Source: Apteryx mantelli (taxonomy: Eukaryota; Chordata; Aves; Apterygiformes; Apterygidae). Taken from it: 64,000 nt of DNA. The stretch is from assembly GCF_036417845.1 (NCBI RefSeq), contig NC_089982.1:40325684-40389683 (forward strand). Reading direction: 5' to 3'. Positions within the stretch are counted from its first letter, which is position 1. The number at the start of each line of letters is the position of its first letter. A program made the translations under genes and the position numbers. This document shows, piece by piece, positions 28,106-42,200 of this stretch. The notes beneath the pieces were generated by a model. It searched no databases and was not told where the DNA came from. It saw only the letters and a program-made list of their open reading frames with translations.

Positions 28106-28170
28106 TAGACTTTAGTCTGTTGGTTAAGGTATTTTCTTAATATGTGAGGTATAGTTTTGAATCTTATCAG
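28106..28170 (+). repeat. tRNA-derived SINE head (MIR/CORE-SINE-like relic)
   Basis: TAGTCTGTTGGTTAAGG at about 28113 resembles a tRNA A box/D arm, and GTTTTGAATCT at about 28154 a decayed B box/T arm. Their spacing of about 41 bases is that of a tRNA. The intervening sequence does not fold as a tRNA cloverleaf. It is most likely the 5' end of an ancient tRNA-derived SINE. Further similar fragments may continue to about 28340, where GGGAGAGAGGAGTTGAATCC again resembles a B box. Confidence 0.4.
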
Positions 28171-28585
28171 ACAAAGGAATTAATCAAATGTTACTTTTTC
28201 ACCTTATGGGCAGGGATCTTACCCATTAGGCTGTGATATAAGAGGAGTTACCATCATCATCATAGGTTTAAGCCAAATATTTCCTCTTAATGTGGGAGAG
28301 AGGAGTTGAATCCTTTCCTGCCTTATTTGGAACAAGAATGTTAAAATTTGGAGCCCAGATCATCTAAAGTTGGTTACGCTCCATTTCTCCTGTTGAAAAC
28401 GTTTCAATTTATATAAACACATCTGTATTACAGCAGGAACTTGAACCTCATTCATCCACATGAATATACAGATAACTAAATTAAAAGTTATAAAGTCAAT
28501 CTCCTTTCCTCCTCTCTTGCCCAATTAATATTTAATTTATGCAAAGTGAAATAATTGCAATAAGAGAGAACAAGAAACATCTGCC

Positions 28586-28640
28586 CTACCACAGTCCAGT
28601 GATTAGGGCATTATCCTAGGAGACTGTGAGAAGCATTAAG
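28586..28640 (+). repeat. Possible second tRNA-derived SINE fragment
   Basis: The segment around 28595-28630 (CAGTGATTAGGGCATTATCC, then AGGAGACTGTGAG) resembles the 'agtggttagggca' head of tRNA-derived SINEs of amniotes. It is short and diverged. The A-box part is the only evidence. Confidence 0.3.
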
Positions 28641-29468
28641 GCACAAAAAAGTATCTCTTTAGAATATATTCCCACAGCATTATGTACTACTGTGAATTTT
28701 ATCTTCTTAGTAGAAACAACATCTCGGCTGAAATTAGACATTCACATCATTTCTTTTAGGTGCATAATGATATGCATCGGCACTAACAATAAATTTGATT
28801 GGTTTGTTCAGGCGAATTCAGTACTCTGAGAGTGATGACTATCCTTTCTTGTCTAATTTCAGTTACAGTTTTTAGCTTTTGTGAAATAGTGAAGTATACC
28901 TGATATCAACTGAAATTTTGCAAGTAGCTCAAATTTAGCCTTACTTGTTATACTGATGAATTCTCCAGCTGAAAACTCTTGTGTACCTCCACTTCCAGGT
29001 GAAATAGACTCCTCATAAGGTGTCCTTGACGTAAAAAAGAATTTACAGCCACTATTTAATTTGAGGAATTACTATCAGTTGAAACACAATCTGCGTAACT
29101 CAGAATTTAAACATGTTACCAATTACTATGTTGTTATAATTATTGTTAAATGGATTTTTAAAAAATTAAATAAATTAATTCTTCATTGTCTTAAATGGAC
29201 AAAATGCAGGAAGTATGCACTGCTCTTGGAAACATCTTGGTGTTAGTAACTGCTAAGAAGTCAGACAACCACTCTATGTTTTAGTAAACTCATTTTTCTG
29301 CTACTCCTAATACATAATTTTCTAAAAATGGTTATTTTAAAATTTCAAAGGAGAGGACTGAAATGGCTTTCACATCCTTTAATCATTTTAAATAGTTTTA
29401 TTTAAGAAAACCTCCCACCCATTTGAATACAAGAAGCTAATTTGGCTTTGTAAGCACAAAGACTCTTT

Positions 29469-29488
29469 AAAAAAAAAAAAAAAAAAAA
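29469..29488 (+). repeat. A20 homopolymer with short CA extension
   Basis: Twenty A residues are followed by CACACACAAAAA. It is simple low-complexity sequence. Confidence 0.8.
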
Positions 29489-32400
29489 CACACACAAAAA
29501 GACAGCAGACTACCAGACTCATCTCCACCCAAGATATCAGTTCTTCTCAGAGCACAGCCTGATTTGACATTCACTCCAACAGAGATGTTAGAAAACTTTG
29601 CAGAAAGGAGAGGCAGCAAACTCCTAAAGATCTGCTTTGATTCTTGTGTCAGTAGCTCTGCTCACACCCTACCCCGCTCCACTTATTCCCTCCCCCTGCC
29701 AGATGGTCCTACCCTTTCAGTCGTTACAAACCCCTTTTTGGTGCTATGAGCATATGGAAATCTGTAGCAGGGGAGCAAGAAAATGTTGAGGGAGTGAAAG
29801 GCAGCCCTCTTAATAATAAAAAGGTAAAACACTTATCATACGTACAAATGATAGCTGGTAATCCTGTTTATTTAGAACAGCTATTTCGGGATAATTGCTG
29901 CTATATTAAGCAAGTTCATTGCTGTCATAACTTCAGAAGTCATTGGAAAACTTGTCAGAATCCTTCAAAAAGCAATTGAATTAAAAAGTAATTATCTATG
30001 TGTTAAGTAATTTCTAAGATATTTCTGTCACAGACATTGACTGCAGGTTCCTCCATAGCACTTCTAAAGTATAAAAAATTGGAAATTTGGACTTCTGTGA
30101 TAAAAAGTCAAGCAGTTCTGAGCTCAATTTTTCCTTTCTCAGACACCTGCTTTTTGGCTATTTCAGCAAAAGTAGTAGAGCTGTTCATGAGTTAAAGGTA
30201 GGAAAAATATCAAGAAAACTTGCTATTTTGTTCATTATCAAGACTTCAGACAATATTCTACTTGGCATGATTTTCACATTTTTGTGAAAGGCAAAATTTG
30301 CTCTAAGGATGTATTGTAACAAGAATAGCAAAGGGTTGGAGGATGATTGGGCTTGCGTACCGTATGTGAAAACTAAATATAAGAAGACTGGAGCAAAGAG
30401 TTGGAGCATCAGGGAAGAGCCTAAAATGGATCTGCAGAGATGTGAGGTTGAAATATTTAGAGTTAGAAGCTCAGCCATGACAGAGGGTCAGGTAATTGTG
30501 GGCTTCTTAAGAGACTGGACAAAGAGAACAGCTTATAAGGAGAAGGGATGGAAGAGTCAACAACTGTTACTTGTACTGTTTTCCCTTCAGAGTTTAGGAT
30601 TAGATGCAAGACTCCTGAGCCTCACCGGTCTTTTGGCATCAAGAAACACTTGTCACATCCACAGGTAAAATGCTTGTTCACCAAGGAATTAACTGTCAGT
30701 CAGTCAATTCAAGCTCCAGAATTTCACACAATGCATCTTCATGGTTATCTGAGTGGCTATCAATTGAATATCATCATTGGACATGTGGGGTTGCTGAGTA
30801 GGGGGAGTTTACATAATGCTGAGAGGAAGGGGTTGCTGTTATAAAGGACCCCCCCAAAACTCCTAGAAAATTACTCATGCATGAAAGTTGTGTTAAAAGA
30901 ACATTCTTGAGTTTGAAAAGCCAAGGGCTCAGAAGGGATGGTTCATGCAACCCTAATTTAGTCTTTTAAGCAATACAAAAGCCATTAACTGCAAGCACAC
31001 AGGCTATTTTTATCCATGAGACACCTTAATCAGGGCAGAAAGTGGACCAGCTCTAAGGAGGAATCAAAGATGTACATTAAAGGAGCCTGCCTATAGGACT
31101 TCTTTACTTCTTGCAGAATTTGGAAAGCAGTAAGTAATGAAGCAGAAATATAAAAGATGGTCTCATGCTTAAGAGCATTCTGGGGAACTGGACTCTACCT
31201 TTGCTTCTTCCGCAGCATTCCTACATGATATCAATCATGGCAGATTATTTTTGGAAAATTAACGCATTATGTTATGTAGTGTTATAAGGCTCAAAGAGAT
31301 TGAAAGTTAAGTCAAATTTCAAGTTAAATTTCACTGTGAATTACACTTATGTATGTCTCACTGAGACCCATCTCCATGCAGCCACCTTTTCCTCATAGAG
31401 CTCCCTCTGCACCCTTTTGTAGCCAGCAACACATCTGTTAATAAAGGTCACGTGACATCACCTCGGGGATAAATGAAACACATCTAAGTAACCAGGCTAG
31501 ACATAAAATGTCATTGTTAGTCCAAACTTCTGGTAAATACTTTAGAACATTTGTCCTTTAAAACATGAGATACATCTGAAGTGTTTTCTCTGAGCATCCA
31601 CGGTTCGGGTCAGCCCCTAGGACTCTCCAGGAGGTTAGCAAATCTGGAGTTAGCAAATTTATCTTTGAGGCAAGCTGCAGGCAGCTTCTGCACTACACAT
31701 ACAGATGCAACCTCTATGCCTTAGGGCCCACACCAGTATAATGGAATTAATATAATCCTTGTTCTCATACGCAAGGTGCCACGGTGAATTAACTGCTTAC
31801 TTGTGTGAGGCACTAATAAAGAAGAGCACCTGCATCAACTCCCAGTTCTCCTTCAAAGGGTGTTTGAACAATGTGCAGTCAACTAGACATGGCACCACAC
31901 ACTGTACAACATGCAGAAAACATCAAAGTAGGGTTACAATGGCAACCTTTATTCTGCCATTTCCTATGTTGTGAATGCTGGACTCTGTAACATTAATATT
32001 CTTTCAGTATTGTTTTGCAGGATAATGTTTTTATAAGAAATGTTATCTAAGTACCTACCTATATAATAACATTTTATTATTTTGTCAATGTCAATGTCAA
32101 AAGAAATACTGAGACTTCTCATGCAGCTAGCTAATGTTTTTTTAAGTGGACTATATGTAGGTCCCTTGAGTATCTTAAACTAAAGAAGGAACTCCATCCT
32201 CCTATAAAATTTCATAAAGCCTAAACGGAATCATCAATGAATACAGATTGGAAAAAAAAGAAATGATGTCACTAATATCACCCTCAGATTTTAGAAATAT
32301 GTCTTCTATTTTACAGAAGAGTTGTAACTTATTCATTTGCTCAGCCACAGTTAAAATGTAGTCTTTATGGATATTTATTTGTGAGCAGGTTATAAAACAT

Positions 32401-35400
32401 TTTATGTTTATATTATATTTAATAATAATAATATGAAATGTGACTGAAACATTCTAGAAAATTTATTTTAGAGTGTTTTTGTTATACTATCTTCTTTTAG
32501 AATGAAAATGCAATTTGTGAATATACAGACATTTATATTAGGCTCAAATGCGAAAACATATCTTTTCTGTAGGTCTTATACTGCATTAATTGATTTCAAT
32601 GAGAACAAGATTTCTTTTTTTTTTTAAAGATCTCATATTTTCAGTGAGAACAAGATATTTACATACAGCTCTAATAGAAAATTTTGCTTTTAGTACTGTA
32701 CCTATAAAAATGATAACTGCGAAGATCATGTTTACAATAAGAAAGGAAAGGATAAAGCAGCACCTCTCTTGCAATGGCCTCAACTCAGGAAAGCACCTAG
32801 CTACGTGCTTTGCTTTAAACTGATTGCTTTTTTCTTTCTTTTTTTTTTTTTATGGCGTTTAACAGAAGGTGGGCTTTCCAAAATCTCATTGGATATCCAC
32901 CCCAATTCTTAGGTAGCCTTATAACTTTGGCAAAGGAGTCCAGCTATCACCAACTGTAAAAACAAAAGGATCTGTATTTATACAGGGCAATGTAACTTTT
33001 ACACTCCTGTGGTAATTTGCTTCAGGTTGTTTTAATATGTACCTGGATAATATAAATATGAATCCACAGTACCCTCAGTTCATGGAATTCAAGCATTTAA
33101 ATCTAAGAGACATATTCAGAAAGACATGCTCATTTCTGAATACAGTTTTTGGAATACCACTTTTGTAATGCAAATCTCAGAATAAGCAGACTGAAGGTCA
33201 GGTTCTGAATATAATTATGCTCACTATAAATAAGTCATGAAGAACATTAATTTGAAGCAAAGGATGCTCATTTCTGATTTAATTTTGAAATTCCCTATAG
33301 GCCATATTCTATAAAATTTGTCTTTCATCTGTCAGAGATAATCCACAAAAAACACTTTATAAAAACAGTAATTTTTAAAACATTTTTTTCCTTTCTCCTT
33401 CCTCTCTGTTGCTGCCATTTTCTTTCCTTTTTTATCCTGAGACTATCTTATACATGTGTACTTTCCCATGATTTAAAAATGATTCCAATTTAGGAAATAT
33501 AATCCAATGAGGAAGCAGAAACAGTACTTGTTTACTCAAGAGCAATGACAACTTGCAAAATACTTCAAATAACAAATGTTCCTAGTGAACTTTCAGTGAA
33601 TGCATGGGTAAAGTTTTCTATAACTATAGCACAATCTTAAGAAATTGCAATCTGTGTGGCAAACGCTATTGCAGAAGGGAAACTGAATGCACAGACAATT
33701 TATAATATCTTCTACTGAATTTTGAATTTGCCTGTACCATATCTAACTGTACCATATTCTGCATAACCTGTATCAAAAGGACACAGATATTTACATAGTA
33801 AAGGAGTCATCGAAAATATGTCAAGTGGCAAAACACAGAATAACTAGAACAAGGGATTTTCAAATCCTAGTCTTCCCAATCCTACATTACCTTGTCACCC
33901 CCGCAAAGGTCCATCCAGACCTAGATGAATGATAGTGTATGATACTTGTTTGGTTGTAGGTTTGGTGTACAACGCCACCACCCTTAAGTCTATTCTGTTA
34001 TCATAAAAAATATTTTACTTTTTTGACTAAGACTGTTTTTTTTCCTAATTAAAACTGTCTTTTTAGGGCTGTCTTTTGCAGCAGCTCAGCCAACAATGTC
34101 ATAATAAGACTGTCTACAAGATACTATGGTTCTTGTGGAAAGGCAGGTTTTGTTACTTGAAAGGAAACTTAACAGCAGAAATACTTCCTTGTTTTAGCAG
34201 ATCTGTGCTCATATAGTATCTCATAAATGCCAAAGTTAGGTTCTTGCAGAAGGAGCTATAGTAGTAGAGAAAGAGCTGTAAGTAGAGTCCATGGAGACAC
34301 TAGTCTTGGTGAAATTAGAAGCAGAGGTCTGGTGCCTCAGAGGCTGCTCATAAACTGGAAAGCACACATCCCAGGCAGACCCTGACTTGGTATTGGGTAT
34401 ACAAAATAACCAATACGAATCCAAACACCCAAAATACAAATACCATCAGTTTTTTATCCCCAGTTTCCATGGAGACAGAGTGCAAGCACATACAGGAGCT
34501 AAGGTCACCAGTCTTTGATGCAATCAGTGCACTGGAGTTCCCAGGTTCAGCTCATATTCTCCCTTGAAGAGATCTGAAGGGCAATGGCCAAGCCCTGGTC
34601 TAGCTTCACTAGCTCACTCTGCCAGCCGCACTGGATATTTGACATTTTTTCTCATTTTTCAAAGCCAAAGACACCCAAATTACTCCTGTTTCTTGCCTAA
34701 ATACACTTGAACGGGAGAGATTTGCCTCCTCAGGCCTCCATAGTTCAATTGTACACTCACCAGCAGGAGAATCTGGTCCATGGGACTTTAATTTACACAC
34801 TGTACTGAAGCTCTCCAGTGGTCCCTGAGCCATGTTATAATGCAGAATGTTAGGTAATAAGCAGCAACATTTTGTCACCGTGGAAGGAAATGGTGATGCA
34901 CAAACATAGAAGAAGTAATGTGGAAAGAGTAGACTGAACAGATTGGTACAAATCTTGGCGTTTCCCGATTTAGTACGATTCCACACCACAGAAAGCTTTT
35001 TGATACATACTCTCCTGAATGCAGCACAAGGCCTAGCCTCTAGAAAGTGAACTGGAATTCTAAGTGAAGACCGATTTTAAAATCTGAAAACCATAATGCT
35101 AAACCAAAAGCACTGACCTTAGAATAGCCTGAAAGGAGGGCTCAGCAGGCCTCTACTTTTTCAGGATTCTCTAGTACTTGTTGAATTAAGCAGCATTAAA
35201 AAAAAAAATCCTGCTCTTTTGGTTTAATTCTTTTGGGTGTCCCAGAATAGGTCACAGGGGACATCTTATGCCAACTTTCTGACAGTCACTTGGCAATGAA
35301 TAAACTCTCATTGGTTTCTGAATAAAACATGTGCCCATCCTGTAGTTCTCAAATGCTCATTATGCTGAGTGCTTCAGATTTAATGGAGAATGTTAACTGC

Positions 35401-35458
35401 ACTTGGCCTGCTTGCCAGGGCTTAAGCTAGTTCAGGCTTTTAATTGATTTTTCATTAC

Positions 35459-35480
35459 TTAATTAATTAATTATTTAATT
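35459..35480. repeat. (TTAA)n-type microsatellite
   Basis: Several TTAA/AATT units lie in tandem with one interruption (TTATTTAATT). It is low-complexity AT sequence. Confidence 0.75.
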
Positions 35481-36170
35481 TCTATTTGAGCGGAAGGGAT
35501 GCTTTGGAAATCCCCTTCTCTGAAAGAAAGCCTTGTTAAGAGCCATGATGTGGTTTGAGGAAAGTGGGATGAGTGCCTTGTAATGCCACTACAGAGCAAA
35601 GGGCAGCACATAAGCCTGGACAGAAAGAAGAATCAGCAAGAGGGGATAAAGAAGTGGGGAAAGGAACAAAAACAAAATCTTGATTTTCTTTTTAATAATG
35701 TGCCTGTGGATACTATGTACAGTAGCCAAATATACAAGTTTTAGAAATACCATAAAACAACAACAACAAGATTTGTTTATTGAGATTTATTCTAGCTGCA
35801 ACACATGATGTTCCCTATGGTCTTTTGACTTTTGGCAACACCTTAAAAAAACATTTCTTTCATAACAGGACTTAATAAAAGGCCTAACAAAGGTCATTAT
35901 GAATGTAGCAAAATCTTAGCAAACATTAAAACCACTGCCATCAGCCTCTCTGAGTCACCCTTCATCTGACTCCCATTGGCCAGAGGAGAGACACCTTGAT
36001 GTGTGGTTCTGCTATAGACTCAGGGGAAGCAAGCTGACAAAGCCTGGGGCTCTTCTGGAAATGCCTCTTTAATTTTTCTTATGGAAATTCAGCCCAGCTC
36101 ACTCCACTGATTGATTGGAACTGCAACTGCAGTAATGTCTCACAAAGAAAAGCACAGTTTCTACAGCTAT

Positions 36171-36250
36171 ACAGATACCTAAGCAGCTTGCTCAGGGTCA
36201 TATACAAGAATATTCTGATGGCCAAAAGCAAAATCCAGAATTCCCAGTAC
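36171..36250 (+). repeat. MIR/CORE-SINE-like relic
   Basis: The order 'taagcagcttgctcagggtc', a short CA/AA-rich link and then 'aatccagaattcccag' resembles the 'aagtgacttgcccaaggtcacacag ... ggaattcgaaccc' part of MIR-type SINEs, on the strand where the tRNA head would lie downstream. It is strongly diverged. Confidence 0.35.
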
Positions 36251-39200
36251 CTACACCTGCAACTTTATCCCCACCCTAAGTTCAAAATGGTACTGTCATC
36301 TTGGTTTATTTCTATTTATACCTTGTATTATGATTTTTGCTACATGTTTTATAAGTTAGAGGTTCATTCTTAGGTCTGGAATTCACACCTTAAATTCCTA
36401 AATTCAACGCAAATACTCTCATGAGAAATAAAAATCCCAGAAATGATGAGTATTACACATAAGTTTAATTTTCATTTAAACTCAGTAGTCTATTCCTAGT
36501 TTCAAAATATAGACAAATTTACAAGGAGAATCAATACATTCATCTTTGGTTTTAACAGAAGCTTTGAGTTACTGGACATCATTAATGGAATTATGGAAGT
36601 ATATGAAGTAATCTGACATGAATGCGTCCAATTGAACCAAAGAATAGGACAAACAAGACTTACGATGTTTAATTCATTCTTATAGACTTCGGAAGTTTTT
36701 AAAGCCTTTGGACAGCAAACCCCTTATTCTGAAGGTGTATGAAGGTGGCTGTGGTTTGGGTTATGTTGCTGGATTTTTTTGAAGGAGGGAATGCAGATGG
36801 AGTGGGATAGAGTGAATGGTGCTTGCTGGGACAAAGAGAAAAGGGACTTGCCTAATACTGTCAGCAGTAGAATACAGAGGACAGAAGTTGGGAAGGTCTT
36901 TTGGAAGAAAGACAGCCAAACTGAGGCTTATACAAGCAGACAGCACCATTCTTCATGCCAGCAAGCAGGCACCTCAGATAAAGAAAAAAACTAAACCATC
37001 AGGCTATATCCGTGGCCCAGAGCAACACAGTATGACCTAATTAAAAATCAAGGTGACTGCAGCAAAGGAAGAACTGTTGACTGAGAACATGAAATTCAAA
37101 AGTTAGTTTTGAATTAAGTGTAGGTTCTTGTTTTTTTCCTGAAAAAAATAAACAAATATATAGTCATGTAAGCAGACTGGAATGGTTAGGAAACTTTAGA
37201 AAGGAACTAATTTACTTCCTCCTGTCAACTGGAAGGCCATTGCCTAGGTGGCCTGCCATCATTCTTTGAAGTTTCTTTTGTCCCCAAATCTTCACAATCA
37301 CGCTCAAGACTTTTCCAGTCTGCCCACAAACCCGTTTCATGTTAGTCCATTTGACTGGACTCCAGAATCAGGTTCTTCTCCAGTTCTGTGTTTTTGTGGT
37401 GCAATATCACTATGATCTGAGAGGATCAGAGACCTTGGGCAGGGCCCCTTATTCCTTACATTACTTACTCTACACTATATTTACAAAAACCTTCTCAGAT
37501 TTACAGAAGCCACAGCCAAAGATAGCAGAGAAGAGTTAATATAAGGAGATAAATGTTCCATTATTAAATCAGTAAATTAGTTACATTGCACAGAGGGAAT
37601 TAGATTCCTCACACTGCAATATATTAAGAGTAACCTCAGTCAAGCTGTATTACAATAGTATAAAACTGGAATAATTGAAAAAAGAATAAAGCCTAGTTTA
37701 ATACTGTTCTTAAATATAGTATAAAAACAGATTGGTTCAGTTCAAGTTGCTGCTAGAGCTGGTCAGAAAATGAGATTTTCTTGTTATGGATGATTTCAAG
37801 GTTGAATATTTTCTCTCCATTTCAACAATAAGTAAAAGATGGCTTTTACTTTCATGTGATTTTACTTTTCATGTGTCATTTCATTAACAAAGAAAACACC
37901 AGAACAAAATGCAAAACACCCAGATACAAAACACCCATACGCACAAAAGTAATGAGGTTATTCCAGAAGAGGCTACAACCTAGACATTGAAGCACTGGGC
38001 TAAGAGGTGAAAGATACGGCTTTAGTCTTCTGCTCTGAATGAAGGCAGAGCCCCAGACTGAGCCTCAGTTCTCAGTTTCCCCAAAAGCACTAGGAACTAT
38101 TTAATTTTCTGGAGAGTCTCCTTCCCCCTCCATTCCCCCCCTGCAGCCCCCCCCCTTTCATTTTACAGAAGTGCCATCATTTTGGGGGGCATGTTCCTAA
38201 GGAGAAGATTTTCAGTAAAAATTTTTATCCCTGGTTTAAGTTAAATTAAAGCAAAAACTAAACTCACGCAAACCCATATTTTGTTGCTGGTCATTTTCAA
38301 TTACTACTAACATCTAAAAAACAAGCCTGCACAATCAAGTCCCCACAGAGCTAAAGATAATCTTCTACATATAGAGATCAAAACAGATTTCTTCCTACTT
38401 GAATTAGTGGAACCAGGCAAAGAATTGTAACTCAGTCATAATTCCCTTCCTGATTTACTCCCAGGGTATTACAGTTGTGCATAGCCTACTTTCAGGACAT
38501 ATAAATTCACCACATCACCCTTAATAATTGCTATGGGCCTTTGTGATTTGTTCTGTCATTTTATAAAAAAGAACAAACCCATGATGCCCTGATAACTGAA
38601 TCAGCATTTGTAACTTTTACCCTATTTTCAATGTAGTATGTATGATAACCTCTTTGTACTACTTCAATCCCACACAGTGCTGCAGTATTTCTGTTCCCTT
38701 GCTGTGCATTTATAGGATACTGGATAGGATACTGGCTCCTAGCAAGAATAAAGGTCACCCTGAAGGATACTTTTTGAAATAAATATATTCCAAATATGTG
38801 AAGGGAGTTACCTGTAAAAAAAGGATTTTTAGTAACTTTCAAGGGACGGAAAACTGAAGCTATCTCCTTGGATATTTTCAGTGTTTCTCAAAAGAAAGTC
38901 TCCTCCAGAAGCTATTGAAAAGAAACTCTCGTCTAAATTTTGTGGCTTTCTTCAATAAGTATTTGAATTTAAAACTGCTACAAAATAAATATTTGCTAAC
39001 ACAGAGATGCCAGCAAATTGCTAGAGGGTCCATTGGCTACTAGTTCTTCTGTCAGTGCTATTTATTATTTTTTACCAGTGATTTAAAAAATGGTATTATT
39101 ACTTTGCTGGTAAATTTTGCAGGTGGCACCAAATGGCTGCAAAATAAGAAAAGAAGACGAAGGAGCTGGTGATGGTTGAATGTCATGATCCAATCAGATA

Positions 39201-42200
39201 TATTCCAGTACTATCAAATGCAATATAATGTAGTTAGAAACAATTCAACTATTTTTACAGAATGAAAGTCTCAAAAAAACAATGCCTCAGATATGACTTA
39301 CAGGTCATTACATAGTTAGCTGCTCAGTGTGACCTCTTACTGCAATGACTTGCGGAATAGGCAAGTACATTCTTTACAGTATTATGAAAAGGACTGATGT
39401 CAAAAAAAAATAGGAAAGCGTTTATGCCCCTGTACACAGTAGTAGTAAAATTAGTGCTAGAATGCCCTTCTGGAATAGCCTAGGAAAAACAGGTAAACAC
39501 TGAGAAAGCACAGAAGAGAACCCTATAATTATTAAATGATTGGAAAACAAATCTATGGTGTCAGACTGAACAAGTTTAAAATTCTGTTTACTTGAGAGGC
39601 TGAAACTTGACTCAGTCACATAGTACAGAGATATTTGCACATGAAAAAGACATCACAGAAAAAACTTACAAGGCTGAATAGCTGCAAAAGGAACTCAGAG
39701 AAATCCAACCTTGAAATAACCCAGTATATATAAATAAGCATCAGAACGGTCTACTGCAGGAGGCGGCAAAGCATAGTTATGTGGCATCTTTAAGACAAGA
39801 TTTTATATCTTTCTAAAAGAAATGTCTTCAACAAGCATTCACAAAAAAAAGCTCTGTGCACTAGATATAATGTTCATATTTGGCCTTATGTATGGACTGG
39901 TATAACCTTACCATTTAAGGGCTATTTATATTTAATAGTTTGTTTCAATTTGTCAATTCCTCTAAGTAAAAAGGATCTATGAAAGTATATATATTAGTTG
40001 GTTAAAACTTGTTAACAGAAGGCCATTCATTTTTCCCCGTTTTGAGATTCCTTGTGAAACTTTGAGAAGAATAGGAACCCTAAGCAGCACAGCTATATGA
40101 AACAGTATTAATTATACTGCACAAAAGGAAGACTAGGAAGAATTATTTTTAAAAATTGCCTAGAGGGATGGTCATTTTATTACTGTTCATCTGCTCTTCA
40201 GTGTACAATCATCTGCTCTAATTCCCAGAAGCAGCATCTTTGGAAGAAAGTTACTCCTCAGGTAATGAGCCAGACTTCCTGACAGCAACGCTTACCATTT
40301 AATCTCTAAGCACACACTACCACTTCTGATCCTTCACATTGTTCTCTAGAGGAAGATCCTGTATGGATTATGCAGCCCTCCAAAATCCACCCCACTGTTG
40401 CCTACTCTTCCCCTCACAGCATGCTAGCTGCCTTCACCAGTGTTGAGGTCCCCCAGGAGGCAGGATTTCTGCCTTTTCTCGGTCCTGGACCTGGCAACTG
40501 CTATCACCTGTCATACTTATGTCTTGCTGCAATCCATAAACAAGATGTTTTTTCTGCTTACTTTTTCTGAAAGGATTTCTCAGGGCACAGCTATCAGACA
40601 GAAAAACAAGCTGTCACTGAAGAGGGGTAGGAGCAGCGTTCAGTGAGGATGCTGTCCTAGGCAGCAGGAGCGGTGGGGTCAGGACGTGCCCCCAGGAAGA
40701 GGGCTCCAGTCCCCAGAAGCCGGCTGGGTGAGAGGAACCTCTTCTGTTTCTGAAGCTGCTCCAGTACTAGGGTGAGTGGTTTAGTCACGCAGTTATTTTA
40801 GGCTTGTAATCAGGGGAATGTCTGTTTTGACTTCAGGGCTTTTGGCAGACTAGCTTATTACCTGGGGTCTTACGTCAACCTCTAGGCAGCTTTACACATA
40901 CCTGTGAAAATGCTAGGGCAAATATGGAGACAGATGTCAGATGAACAACTGTTTTGCACCTGTCAGAAGCATGTAAATGGTGGAGCGAGGTATCACTGAG
41001 GACCTGGACAGTAATGCCTGAAGCTGCGTTATTGATCTTGCCCTTTCCCAAACTGGCAGAAAGAACTAAAACAAGTAGCAACCACCGTGACTAGATTTGT
41101 CTGCACACATGGTTTCACTAGCTGAGTTCCAGCTGGTGAGTTAAGATAAGTGTTCCCTCATTAACGACTCTCTGTTTTTCTCTGTTTTATTACAACTCAA
41201 ATATTTCCAGTTATCCTGAGATATCTATTACTGTAGTTTCTAGGTAGGAGCACTGGGTTGCAATAACCTAAATCTACAAATGAAACATTGTAGGAGTAAG
41301 AGGGGAAATACAACTGAAAGAATGCATATTATCTCCAGTGGTATTCCAGCATTTCTGCCTGCAAGAACATACAATGTTTTTGAATTCAGATTTGACAGCA
41401 TTCATAACATACTATACAAATGACCTCAAACCTACTTCCATCGACAATAAAGGAAAAGGCCTAAGCGAACTGTTTATATTAACCTTCCTATTGACCACAA
41501 GCCCATATAAAACAAACATGAAGTAAATAAATGCTCTTGTGTGAGGTGAATAACTGACAGGAAAGAAAGGAAAAGTTTTAAGTAACATCTTGTCAATAAC
41601 AGAAGGACACCTGAAAACAAACAGATATAGCACTTGATATAAACAAGGTTAAAAAAATTCCATAAGGTAAGAAAACAGACCTATGCTGATGAAATGAGTA
41701 ATTCCTGATGACTCAGATGCTGATGACAGAGACTGCATCTCTAAGGCGTAGGCACACATCTAGGCCACAATAACTTTCAGCTTCCTCTTATCACATCAAA
41801 TTAGCAGTAAAGCGGTTCCCTAGTGATTCTTTTGCAGAAAGTAGAAAATAAGAATCTGGGGGAGAAAAGCAATTCTGGATTCATATAAGACCTCTTAACA
41901 AGAAGTAAGGCAGTTGTTGGGAAGAATATGTAGATTGGTTCAGACTGTAATTCTTTTTCTTATTTGTTGTTTTAAATCAGCCTCTTAAAGAACATTCTGA
42001 ATATTATACAAGAGAATAAAAGTCAATTCGTGTTACCCTGGACAGGAGAATTTTGTGCTCTATATATAGGGAAGGAAAAAGTCCCATGACCTGAGATCAC
42101 ATTGTATATTGCAATGTCTGACAAAGAAGGAAAGAACAGCAAAATTGGAACTGAAGGAATGATACAAGCAGCCAGATACTCATGATTATACACAGAAATA

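Larger units (their letters stand above)
28641..36170. other. Non-coding AT-rich host DNA
   Basis: No gene is recognisable. The stretch holds an A20 tract followed by a short CA run (29469-29500), an 11-T run (32615-32625), a 15-base direct repeat (CAATGAGAACAAGAT near 32597 and CAGTGAGAACAAGAT near 32642), an AT-rich trinucleotide patch near 32420 and a TTAA repeat (35459-35480). An E-box palindrome GTCACGTGAC lies at 31447-31456. The 126-codon minus-strand frame at 34609-34989 has no recognisable domain. Confidence 0.55.

Noticed and set aside
28106..28170. A functional tRNA gene
   Set aside because: The A- and B-box spacing fits, but the acceptor and anticodon stems do not pair and the B box is decayed. 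A SINE relic fits better.
31447..31456. GTCACGTGAC as a CLEAR/E-box regulatory element
   Set aside because: It is a perfect palindrome, but a single 10-bp match in 64 kb without nearby promoter features is not enough to call a regulatory site.
34609..34989. 126-codon minus-strand frame
   Set aside because: It shows no recognisable motif, and its length is within chance for this much sequence. There are no flanking splice or promoter signals that I could support.
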